From NCBI GenBank assembly GCA_964549785.1, contig CAZJXA010000220.1, forward strand, positions 1 to 5,691: a stretch of 5,691 nucleotides of DNA, given 5' to 3'. The DNA comes from JBEIUO01 sp964549785. GTDB lineage: Bacteria; Planctomycetota; Phycisphaerae; Phycisphaerales; UBA1924. Below, in pieces: positions 1 to 5,552 of this stretch. The stretch's first letter is position 1. Each line of letters begins with the position of its first letter. Both the position numbers and the translations under genes were made by a program. Below the pieces are notes generated by a model. That model ran no database searches. It was given only the letters and a program-made list of their open reading frames with translations, and had not been told where the DNA came from.

Positions 1-12
1 TGGCGGATCAAA

Positions 13-26
13 TGGCCGATCGGCCA
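13..26. repeat. 14-bp perfect palindrome downstream of the cupin gene
   Basis: TGGCCGATCGGCCA reads the same on both strands and lies 5 bases beyond the stop codon of the minus-strand cupin gene. As RNA it could form a 5-bp stem with a GATC loop, followed on the minus strand by TTTG. That is too weak for a confident terminator. It could equally be a protein-binding palindrome belonging to whatever lies to the left of the window. Confidence 0.4.
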
Positions 27-31
27 GATGG

Positions 32-586
32 TCATACCGCGACCGGGCATGGGTGAGGTTCTCTCTTGGGTGCGTGCCCGCCCTCGTTCTCCCACCGGTC
101 TAGCGCCCGAGCAAGCATCGCGGGCGCGGCCCGCGCGGATGCCGCCTGATCTGATGCAGGCATTTCCGACACGGGCGGCGCCGCGACGCCGGCAGCAACT
201 GGGTCCAGGTGCACGGTCAGCAGCATGACGCTTTCTTCGTAGGCCACGACGCCGTGCTCGACACCAGAAGCGAGCACGAGAAGATGGCCCGCGCCAAGGT
301 CGTGCTCCTGTGCCTCGGTGGTGATGCGGAGGCGGCCGCTGAGCACATGAATGGCCACGATACCTTTCGTGCGGTGCGGCGCGAGGCGCGTGAGATGTCC
401 GAAACGGAAGAGTGCAATGGTGGTCGTGCCGCGTTTGTAGAGCGTTTCTTGCCGCCGACCGGCCTCGCCCGCGTTGGGTTCTTTCGCGAGGATGGCCGCG
501 ACGGCTTGGAGATCGAACACATGCTGAATCGCTTCGAATCGGGAGGCCGGTGGTTCGCGGAGCCGTTTAGGTTCAGGATCATTCAT
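32..586 (-). CDS. Small single-domain cupin protein
   Basis: This 184-residue protein has one cupin (double-stranded beta-barrel) domain at about residues 48-128. The core runs from ETLYKRGTTTIALFRFG, through LAPHRTKGIVAIHVLSGRL, to LGAGHLLVLASGVEHGVVA and ends in ESVMLLTVHL. This matches the small cupins whose core ends 'PHxxxALEDSxFLLT', which are usually annotated only as cupin domain-containing proteins. The barrel is degenerate at its metal site. Motif 1 keeps only His71 instead of HxH, and motif 2 keeps His111, so an enzymatic role is doubtful; sensing or sequestration is possible. Residues 129-184 are an Ala/Pro-rich tail with no recognisable domain. There is no signal peptide or membrane segment, so it should be cytoplasmic. 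I chose the ATG ending at 586 over the TTG one codon upstream because GGAGG lies 6 bases before the ATG. It is transcribed divergently from the YcxB-like gene, across an inverted repeat. Confidence 0.85.
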   Translation of the reverse strand: MNDPEPKRLREPPASRFEAIQHVFDLQAVAAILAKEPNAGEAGRRQETLYKRGTTTIALFRFGHLTRLAPHRTKGIVAIHVLSGRLRITTEAQEHDLGAGHLLVLASGVEHGVVAYEESVMLLTVHLDPVAAGVAAPPVSEMPASDQAASARAAPAMLARALDRWENEGGHAPKREPHPCPVAV

Positions 587-592
587 CAAGCG

Positions 593-597
593 CCTCC
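593..597 (-). promoter_or_regulatory. Ribosome binding site deciding the cupin start
   Basis: On the minus strand this reads GGAGG, 6 bases before the ATG that begins at 586. The alternative TTG at 589-587 would leave only 3 bases, so the ATG is preferred. The nested inverted repeat at 603-639 begins 5 bases upstream and could affect access to this site. Confidence 0.6.
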
Positions 598-602
598 GAT
601 GT

Positions 603-639
603 GGGAATGAGATGGTACGCCGACGCGTAGGTCATTCCC
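603..639. promoter_or_regulatory. Nested inverted repeat in the divergent promoter region
   Basis: GGGAATGA (603-610) is exactly inverted as TCATTCCC (632-639). Between them TACGC (616-620) is exactly inverted as GCGTA (625-629), with CGAC in the centre. The element sits in the 113-base gap between the divergent cupin and YcxB-like genes, close to the cupin ribosome binding site. It could be a dyad operator shared by both genes, or a 5'-leader hairpin of the cupin mRNA. No clear -35/-10 pair could be assigned for either direction. Confidence 0.4.
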
Positions 640-699
640 CTGCGGTTCGGCGACGGGGCGGGGTCGGCTTCACTCGCGATTTGTCACCAGGATTTGCGG

Positions 700-1413
700 A
701 TGCCGGAGCGATTTGAGCTTAGTTACGAGTTGACGCGGGAGGACTGGCTGGCGTTCAACGACGCCTGCATCAGAGAAAGCCCCGATGGGCAGGAGGCCGT
801 AAGGAAGCATCAACGCACCATGAGGCGACAGGCGCTCTGGCTCGCTCCGTTTTGCACCGTTGGGTCCGCACTCTCCATCGGGCGTGACCAGAGCACGCAA
901 GGGATGTAGGTCGAGGGCGCAGCGGTCGGGGCAGCCTTCGCAGCGTTTCTGTACTCCGCGCTGCCTCGTCTGAATTCTCTTGACAAAGCCAAGAAGGATG
1001 AGGTCGAGCGGGTTCACCGAATGGACCTTTCTCTTTATACCGGGACGATGTCGTTGACGGTGGACGAGATTGGAGTGCAGATTCGATCGCCCAATGAAGA
1101 ACTGAAACTGTCGTGGCAAGCGACGGCTCCCGCGACGGTTGGCGGCTTCGTGATTTTTCAACACGGCGGCCACGACAGGACCTTTATTCCGAGCCGCGCG
1201 TTCGCTTCCGATATCGCGGCGGCCGAGTTTCTTGATCAAGCGGTGAGTTGGTGGCACGCCGCGCAGGTTCCACACGCCGAGCGGCTTACTCGGTATTTCT
1301 CCGATCGCGATCGCGCGTGCCCTCGTTGCAAGTACAACCTTCGTGGCGTGCGTGGCGAGGCTTGCCCGGAGTGTGGGGAGTCGATCCGGCTCGAATCGCT
1401 GGTGAATTCATAA
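700..1413 (+). pseudogene. YcxB-like membrane protein with zinc-ribbon tail, interrupted by an in-frame TAG
   Basis: Read through the TAG at 907-909 (codon 70), this frame gives a 237-codon protein with the layout of the YcxB-like family. The N-terminal strand is FELSYELTREDWLAFN. Two hydrophobic helices follow at about 45-61 and 74-91. Then comes a cytoplasmic domain with GTMSLTVDEIGVQ, the W of LSWQ, and FIPSRAFAS at about 160-170. A zinc ribbon follows at 207-225: Cys207, Cys210, Cys222 and Cys225 in a CxxC-x11-CxxC pattern. Family homology lies on both sides of the TAG in the same frame, so one base change explains the break, for example from CAG, TGG or AAG. The ATG at 700 is preferred over the TTG at 694 because AGGA lies 7 bases upstream. 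A downstream fragment from ATG 1021 would lack both helices. YcxB-like proteins have no established function. Third positions are less G/C-rich than in the flotillin gene: 18 of 30 codons at 1030-1119. A sequencing error or stop readthrough cannot be excluded. Confidence 0.72.
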
Positions 1414-1510
1414 AGTGCGGCCGAAGGAGGCCCGTTGAAACGAGCCGCCAAGCCAAAGCGAGAGACGGTGGGATGTGGGTCCGCGGGAACACCCGCAGAA
1501 GCGGCGGCCT

Positions 1511-1524
1511 CGCTCGCGCGAGCG
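1511..1524. repeat. 14-bp perfect palindrome
   Basis: CGCTCGCGCGAGCG is self-complementary. It lies in the middle of the gene-free stretch and is followed at once by a partial repeat of the same half-site (GGGAGCG). It may be a protein-binding site or chance in GC-rich DNA. No function is assigned. Confidence 0.35.
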
Positions 1525-1713
1525 GGAGCGCGTGGATGGTGGGGACATCACGCCGAAACCACCGCTGCGAACAGAGCGGCTCGCGGCTGACCTTCAAGGG
1601 AGGGGGTGCCGGGCGCAACCCAGGCTCCCTGGCATCAGGGGCCGATCAATGCGGGCCAGCGCCTGGCGAAGACGGCTCCGCCGCGAAACATTCGAGGCAG
1701 GCGTGAGCGGGTT

Positions 1714-1825
1714 CTGATAGACTCGACCAGCCGTCCGGTCCCGGCAATCTCGCCCCCTCCGACCAGCGGTCGGGGACGCAAAGCCACCCCAACATTGCGT
1801 CACCGTCCGCCCGGTTCACCATCAG
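1714..1825 (+). promoter_or_regulatory. Possible cyclic-di-GMP-I (GEMM)-like leader RNA
   Basis: GGGGACGCAAAGCCACC at 1772-1788 contains the string GGGACGCAAAGCC, which is the conserved core of class I cyclic-di-GMP riboswitches. As in that class, an upstream GGCAA (1743-1747) can pair GGC with the GCC at 1783-1785. A closed hairpin lies between them: CCGACC-AGC-GGTCGG at 1759-1773. CTGAT (1714-1718) can pair with ATCAG (1821-1825), closing the element and covering part of the AGGA ribosome binding site (1824-1827) of the DUF3592 gene. Against the call, the expected 3' part (GGTAGCCGGGTTACC-like) is only loosely matched at about 1803-1820. GACGCAA (1775-1781) also pairs perfectly with TTGCGTC (1795-1801), which would disrupt the aptamer core. 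That could be an alternative fold of a switch, or a sign that the core match is accidental. Confidence 0.3.
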
Positions 1826-1837
1826 GAAAGATGGATC

Positions 1838-2310
1838 ATGAAAATGACCTTGATTGTGGTTTTTGGAACGATCAGCCTTGCGATGCTCGTCTTTGGCGCG
1901 TACGAGTATTTCATGCAGCGGCGGCTGACGGCTGGCGCTCACGAGGTGCAGGCGACGATTACCGAATCGAATATCTCCATATCCCGCGATCTGTCGACCG
2001 ACGGCACCTCGGACGCCTCCACGTTTTCGTACTCGCCCGTGGTGAAGTTCAGCTACGAGCTTGCCGGCAAGCAGTATCAGGGCACGCTACTGCGCCCCTC
2101 GTCACCGGGCGGGTGTACAACTCACAGGCGGCTGCCGCGAATGAACTAACCCCTTTTCCAGCCGGGAAACGCGTGATGGCCTTCGTCAACCCCCACTATC
2201 CGGACCAAGCCTATCTGCTTCGCGAACCAAGCCAGGGGCCGGTGATTTTCATGATCATCGGCGTGATGATGGCTGTCATCATTCTGGCGCCGGTCAAACT
2301 CGTAAAGTGA
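1838..2310 (+). pseudogene. DUF3592 membrane protein, broken by a one-base frameshift
   Basis: The first frame begins at ATG 1838 (AGGA 10 bases upstream). It encodes a membrane helix at about residues 4-22, then an extracytoplasmic-type domain with SPVVKFSYELAGKQYQGTLLRP at 66-87. It then runs into an unrelated tail and a stop at 2147-2149. The missing half lies in the neighbouring frame: VTGRVYNSQAAAANEL, then FPAGKRVMAFVNPHYPDQAY, a second helix near residues 135-152, and a TGA at 2308-2310. Restoring one base, most simply a C in the C-run at 2095-2098, gives a continuous 157-residue protein. Its 'Y.YE..GK.Y.G' and 'PAGK.V...NP..P..A.L' motifs are the hallmarks of DUF3592. The family has two membrane helices around a soluble domain and no known function. 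The site has no canonical slippery heptamer, so this is a pseudogene or a homopolymer miscall rather than programmed frameshifting. Confidence 0.75.
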
Positions 2311-2493
2311 CCTGACCAGCGTTCGAACGACCGCCGCCCGAGCCGCCGCCTTGGTCCTGAAGTGTTCACGGCCCACGATCGCCGTTTTCCGTTTCCCCCC
2401 GGGCACGATCGCGATGCCCTTCCGCCCCCGAACGTTCCGGAAGGCTCTCCCCCATCGATGTGACACGGGAATCCCCCCAAAGGAAAATGGGGA

Positions 2494-2608
2494 ACCCTAA
2501 CGGCGGCATCACCGGAGCCGACCGGGTCGTTCAGCGTCGGTTCCCCCGTGAAAACCGACAATCGAAGCAAATCCGCGTGGAATGTCCGGCTTAGCGCAGC
2601 GTTAGGGT
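2494..2608. repeat. 9-bp inverted repeat enclosing nested stems
   Basis: ACCCTAACG (2494-2502) is exactly inverted as CGTTAGGGT (2600-2608). Inside, CCGGA (2512-2516) can pair with TCCGG (2585-2589). Inside that, GTCGGTT (2536-2542) pairs perfectly with AACCGAC (2553-2559) across a 10-base loop. The stems nest in order, as in a structured RNA or a small inverted-repeat element. No target-site duplication flanks the ends. It ends 98 bases before the start of the OB-fold gene and could be a leader element. A 9-bp inverted repeat alone could arise by chance in a stretch this long. Confidence 0.3.
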
Positions 2609-2695
2609 GTCGGAAGCGAAACCGGCCGGTAGCATTGGGCAAGAAAGCAGGAGTTCCGAAGAGGGCTGGAGAAGCGAAACAAAGGCCGTAACAAA

Positions 2696-2700
2696 GGGGG
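2696..2700 (+). promoter_or_regulatory. Ribosome binding site supporting a GTG start
   Basis: AAAGGGGG ends at 2700, 6 bases before GTG 2707. It sets the start of the OB-fold protein just before its first membrane helix. No in-frame ATG upstream offers a better start. Confidence 0.6.
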
Positions 2701-2706
2701 TGCCTT

Positions 2707-3471
2707 GTGGAACTGCTGAGCGTCGACAATCTGGTGTTTGTGCTCCCGCTAGCGTTGGCTGTTGTGTTGGTTGGGCTGATGGCCATCGGGCTGCCCTTCG
2801 GCGACGATGGGTTGCACATCGGGCATGACGTTCACATCGGGGCCGAGGTCGGCCACATCGGCGGCATGGCGGATGGCGTGCATGTGCCGGGTGTGCACGG
2901 GCACGTTCACGCCACCGGGGGGCTGAACGCGATTCTCGGGTTTTTCGGGATCGGAAAGGTCCCGTTCACGCTCATCCTGGTCAGTTTCTGCATGATCTGG
3001 GGCGGGAGCGGGTTGGCCATCCGGCTGCTGAATGTCGAATGGTCGCTGTTCAGCCGGTGCTTGGTTGCCGGGGTTGCGGCGATCGCCGGGACGCGGCTGA
3101 TGGCCGGAGTCGTGGGGAAGTTATTGCCCTCGGTGGAGACCTACGGCGTGCCCGCCGCGGACCTGGTGAGCGAGTATGCGGAGGTGATCCACGATGTGAC
3201 CGCGGAGGGGGGCACCGTTCGCCTGGTCGATTCCGAGGGAAACCTGCGTGACCTCGCGTGCCGAAGTGCCACTGAACACGCGGGTGATGGGCCCACAGGA
3301 ACCGCCGCCGTGCGGCACTTGAAACGGGGTGAGCGTGTGATCTTGACGGGGTATGACGCGGCAAGCGATGTGTACCTGGCGGCAGGCGCGGCGGCGGATT
3401 CCGGGCTCGCAGCGGCGAACGGAACGGGGCCGGGCGGCGGCGCCGGCTCACTGGCAGACCGGCCGAACTGA
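2707..3471 (+). CDS. YqiJ-like (DUF1449) OB-fold membrane protein with a histidine-rich loop
   Basis: This 254-residue inner-membrane protein has three predicted helices, at about 8-30, 86-108 and 113-138. An OB-fold domain follows at about 155-226 (EYAEVIHDVTAEGGTVRLVDSEG ... LKRGERVILTGYD ... DVYLAAG). This is the layout of YqiJ/NfeD-type proteins, which sit beside flotillins and are thought to work with them in the membrane. The loop between helices 1 and 2 (residues 37-68) holds eight histidines in HIGHDVH- and VHGHVH-like spacing and could bind metal. Acidic/His-rich loops are common at this place in the family, but no bound ligand is established here. The last 28 residues are an Ala/Gly-rich, probably disordered tail. 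It is longer than E. coli YqiJ (about 210 residues), owing to the loop and the tail. The start is GTG with GGGGG 6 bases upstream. The flotillin gene follows after 98 bases on the same strand with no terminator between, so cotranscription is likely. Confidence 0.82.
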   Translation: MELLSVDNLVFVLPLALAVVLVGLMAIGLPFGDDGLHIGHDVHIGAEVGHIGGMADGVHVPGVHGHVHATGGLNAILGFFGIGKVPFTLILVSFCMIWGGSGLAIRLLNVEWSLFSRCLVAGVAAIAGTRLMAGVVGKLLPSVETYGVPAADLVSEYAEVIHDVTAEGGTVRLVDSEGNLRDLACRSATEHAGDGPTGTAAVRHLKRGERVILTGYDAASDVYLAAGAAADSGLAAANGTGPGGGAGSLADRPN

Positions 3472-3505
3472 CACCAGGTGCGATCGGCGGTATGCTGTCC
3501 GGAAG

Positions 3506-3532
3506 GCCGTCTGGTGCGGCCCCGAAGACGGC
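3506..3532 (+). other. Hairpin in the spacer between the OB-fold and flotillin genes
   Basis: GCCGTCT (3506-3512) pairs perfectly with AGACGGC (3526-3532) across a 13-base loop. It is flanked by two direct copies of CTGTCCGG (3495-3502 and 3536-3543). There is no T-run, so it should not end transcription. It might tune mRNA stability or processing between the two genes, but this is speculative. Confidence 0.3.
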
Positions 3533-3553
3533 GGTCTGTCCGGCGCGCAACAC

Positions 3554-3560
3554 GAGGGAG
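3554..3560 (+). promoter_or_regulatory. Ribosome binding site deciding the flotillin start
   Basis: GAGGGAG lies 9 bases before ATG 3570. The same frame is open back to ATG 3492, but that codon lacks a good ribosome binding site. The 26 extra residues would be polar, proline/arginine-rich and unlike the family, so 3570 is chosen. Confidence 0.65.
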
Positions 3561-3569
3561 AAATTCACT

Positions 3570-5495
3570 ATGGAATCCATGCAAACGAACCGGAACCGCG
3601 GCTCATTGACATCGATGCTGGTTTTTGGAGTGTTGGCGGGCGTGGCCCTGATCGCCGGGCCGTTCTTCCTGGGGGATCGCATCCCAGCCCAATCGAAGTT
3701 GATCATCTCGATCTTCGGCGGCATGATGGCGCTCCTGTGCGCCGTGCTGGTGATCATCACCCGGCTGTATCGCAAGACCAGCGCCGACCAGGGGTTTGTG
3801 AGGACCGGTGTGGGCGGCCGCAAGTGCGTGATCGACGGCGGCGCGATCGTGATCCCGGTCGTTCACGAGGTGATCGAGGTTTCGCTCAAGACGTTCAAGA
3901 TCGAGGTCGAACGAACCGGGCCCGATGCCCTCATCACGGGCGACTATCTGCGGGCCGACGTGGTGGCGAACTTCTTCTGCCGCGTTCAGAAGGACCCCGA
4001 GAGCGTGATGCATGCGGCGACCAGCCTCGGCAGCATCTCCAACGACCCCGAGGCGGTGCGGAACCTGGTGATGGAAAAACTGGTGAGCGTTCTGCGGAAC
4101 GTCGCGGCAACACAAACGCTGGAAGACCTGAATGCCAAGCGTGCGGACTTTGCGCGAGCCGTGCAGGACAGCGTGAAGGACGATCTGCGGGCCAACGGCC
4201 TGACGCTGGAATCGGTGACGATCAGCAAGCTCGATCAGGCCCCGCTGACGGCGATGAAGCCCGAACAGAACGTGTTCGATGCCCAGGGGGCTGCGACCAT
4301 CACCAAGCAGGTGCAGGCCCAGCGGGTGCTGCGGAACGAGATGGTGCAGTCGGCGGAGATGAAGGTCACCCAGCAGAACGTCACGACGGCCCAGCAGGTG
4401 GCGGCCCAGCAGGTCATCGAGGCCCGGGCCAAGGCCGATGCCGAGGCCGAAAAGGCGATCGCCAAGGCGGGTGCTGCGCAGCGGGCCGCGGCGTACGAGG
4501 CCGACCAGAACCGGCTGGCGGGAATCGCGCGGGTGGAATCGGAGCAGGCGGTCATGCTGCGGCAGGTCGAGCAGGACCAAGTGGTGGAGGTGGCGAACCA
4601 GGCGCGGGAGCGGGCCGGTCAGATCGCCAAGATCGAGCGGGAGCGGGCCCAGGAGATCTCGACGCGTGAGAAGCAGATCGCGATCGCGGAGGCCGAGCAA
4701 CGGCGGGCGACCAAGGAAGCGGAGCAACTTGAGGCCGAGTCGGAGCGCAAGGGGGCCGAGCAAGCGGTGATCACGGTTGAAGTGAGGGCGACGGCCGAAC
4801 GCGAGAAGGAAAAGGCGATCATCGGGAAGCAGGCCCTGGTCGAGCAGGTGCGGATCGAGCAGCAGATGCAGGCCGATGTCGTGGCGTATCGCCAAGTGAA
4901 GGAAGCCGAGGGCCAGCAGCTCGCGGCGAGCAAGCAGGCCGAAGCCCGGGTGGCGCTGGCGGAAGCCGACAAGCGTGGGGCGGAACTGAAGGCCGAGGGT
5001 GACCGGGCGATTCAGATGGTGCCAGTGGGCGTGGCCCAGGAACAGGTGAAGGTGAGCGATGCCCAGGTGACGGTGAACATCCGAGAGCTGGAGGGCAAGG
5101 CCCGGTTCGAGAGGATTGCACTCGACCTGCAGGTGGAACTGGCGAAGATCGAGGCCGAAAAGCAGGCCCGGATTGCGTCGGCCGAGGCGACGGGCCGGGC
5201 CTTGGCGGCCAGCAACATGACGATCTATGGCGACCCGCTGACGGCCCAGCGGATGATGTCGTCCTTGATGCAGGGGCAGTCGATCGGGATGTTCATGGAT
5301 GGGCTGAACCAGACGACGCCGGCGGAGATCAAGACGGTTGCGGGCGCGGGCGGCGCGGCGATCGGAATCGCGCTGTCGGCGCTGATCAAGAAGTTGACGG
5401 GCGTGGATATTGATCCGGCGAGCGCGGAAGCGCTCGCGAACCGGGCGACGGAGAATGGGGTGGCGAGTCATGAGACGCCAGGTGAACGGTCCTGA
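3570..5495 (+). CDS. yqiK: YqiK-type flotillin (SPFH domain, long coiled coil)
   Basis: This 641-residue protein is a bacterial flotillin. Two hydrophobic segments (about 14-34 and 44-64) could form an N-terminal membrane hairpin. An SPFH/band-7 domain follows at about 70-235: the core GGAIVIPVVHEVIEVSLKTF, then GDYLRADVVANFFCRV, the YqiK-like PESVMHAA and LRNVAATQTLEDLNAKR, and LTLESVTISKLDQ. Residues 240-545 are an almost unbroken Ala/Glu/Gln/Lys coiled coil with the EA-rich repeats (EARAKADAEAEKA) typical of flotillins. After NMTIYGDP (549-556) comes a Met-rich stretch (RMMSSLMQGQSIGMFM), then a hydrophobic Gly/Ala segment at 589-606 that may help oligomerisation. Flotillins assemble into large membrane scaffolds that organise microdomains. 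The role here is inferred from the family and from the adjacent OB-fold gene. It is longer than E. coli YqiK (about 550 residues) and has two N-terminal hydrophobic segments rather than one. A strong terminator follows 57 bases after the stop. Confidence 0.92.
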   Translation: MESMQTNRNRGSLTSMLVFGVLAGVALIAGPFFLGDRIPAQSKLIISIFGGMMALLCAVLVIITRLYRKTSADQGFVRTGVGGRKCVIDGGAIVIPVVHEVIEVSLKTFKIEVERTGPDALITGDYLRADVVANFFCRVQKDPESVMHAATSLGSISNDPEAVRNLVMEKLVSVLRNVAATQTLEDLNAKRADFARAVQDSVKDDLRANGLTLESVTISKLDQAPLTAMKPEQNVFDAQGAATITKQVQAQRVLRNEMVQSAEMKVTQQNVTTAQQVAAQQVIEARAKADAEAEKAIAKAGAAQRAAAYEADQNRLAGIARVESEQAVMLRQVEQDQVVEVANQARERAGQIAKIERERAQEISTREKQIAIAEAEQRRATKEAEQLEAESERKGAEQAVITVEVRATAEREKEKAIIGKQALVEQVRIEQQMQADVVAYRQVKEAEGQQLAASKQAEARVALAEADKRGAELKAEGDRAIQMVPVGVAQEQVKVSDAQVTVNIRELEGKARFERIALDLQVELAKIEAEKQARIASAEATGRALAASNMTIYGDPLTAQRMMSSLMQGQSIGMFMDGLNQTTPAEIKTVAGAGGAAIGIALSALIKKLTGVDIDPASAEALANRATENGVASHETPGERS

Positions 5496-5536
5496 AGAGT
5501 CTGGATGTCCTGAAGCGTCCTGAGGAGTCCTGAAAG
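5489..5536 (+). repeat. Short imperfect tandem repeats starting at the flotillin stop
   Basis: GTCCTGAAG occurs at 5489-5497 and 5507-5515, with variants GTCCTGAGG at 5517-5525 and GTCCTGAAA at 5527-5535. A degenerate GTCTGGAT sits at 5499-5506. Most units are 10 bases apart. The stop codon TGA (5493-5495) lies inside the first unit. This looks like slippage-type expansion of the gene end. Each unit carries a TGA, though the 10-base period spreads them over different frames. Confidence 0.6.
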
Positions 5537-5552
5537 AGAGATTTGATTGAGG

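Larger units (their letters stand above)
1414..1837. other. Gene-free stretch rich in short hairpins
   Basis: No reading frame here looks like a protein: the open frames are arginine/proline-rich shadows with no ribosome binding site. Several short stems can be seen: an imperfect GGC-CGT/ACG-GCC hairpin at 1429-1446; GCGGG-AACA-CCCGC at 1483-1496; a palindrome at 1511-1524; CCGCT/AGCGG at 1562-1566 and 1575-1579; and CCAGG-CTC-CCTGG at 1620-1632. None is followed by a T-run, so no intrinsic terminator is called for the upstream gene. I found no match to tRNA, tmRNA, RNase P or SRP RNA. The last part (about 1714-1825) may be a leader RNA and is listed separately. Confidence 0.6.
2311..2706. 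other. Gene-free stretch with several stems and short repeats
   Basis: No plus-strand gene is supported. A minus-strand frame from GTG 2466 has coding-like third positions for a while, but it runs on antisense through the DUF3592 gene, so it is not called. Visible structure includes the palindrome CGTTCGAACG at 2320-2329 and two direct copies of CACGATCGC at 2374-2382 and 2404-2412. A 7-bp hairpin CCTTCCG/CGGAAGG lies at 2418-2424 and 2438-2444 with no T-run. A larger nested element at 2494-2608 is listed separately. The promoter of the OB-fold/flotillin pair presumably lies here, but no convincing -35/-10 pair was found. Confidence 0.6.

Noticed and set aside
209..610. A 133-residue plus-strand frame antisense to the cupin gene
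   Set aside because: The minus-strand frame carries clear cupin motifs and a ribosome binding site; this one has neither.
670..1275. A 201-residue minus-strand frame opposite the YcxB-like gene
   Set aside because: No domain is recognisable, while the plus strand shows YcxB-like motifs and the zinc ribbon in one frame across the TAG.
1021..1413. An independent 130-residue gene starting at ATG 1021
   Set aside because: There is no ribosome binding site before it, and the same frame upstream encodes the missing helices and N-terminal strand of the YcxB-like family. It is better read as the second part of one interrupted gene.
2090..2105. Programmed -1 frameshifting in the DUF3592 gene
   Set aside because: The C-run does not form an X XXY YYZ heptamer in the zero frame, and no clear pseudoknot follows. 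Mutation or a homopolymer miscall is simpler.
2146..2466. A minus-strand frame with coding-like third positions (GTG at 2466)
   Set aside because: Its upstream half looks somewhat coding-like, but the frame continues antisense through the DUF3592 gene, becomes His/Asp-rich there, and matches no family I know.
3492..3569. Upstream extension of the flotillin to ATG 3492
   Set aside because: No suitable ribosome binding site precedes 3492 and the extra residues do not resemble the family. GAGGGAG upstream of 3570 is a better start signal.
3353..4669. A 438-residue plus-strand open frame overlapping the OB-fold and flotillin genes
   Set aside because: It is a shifted-frame shadow. Its Arg/Gly-rich composition mirrors the flotillin codons, and it overlaps two well-supported genes.
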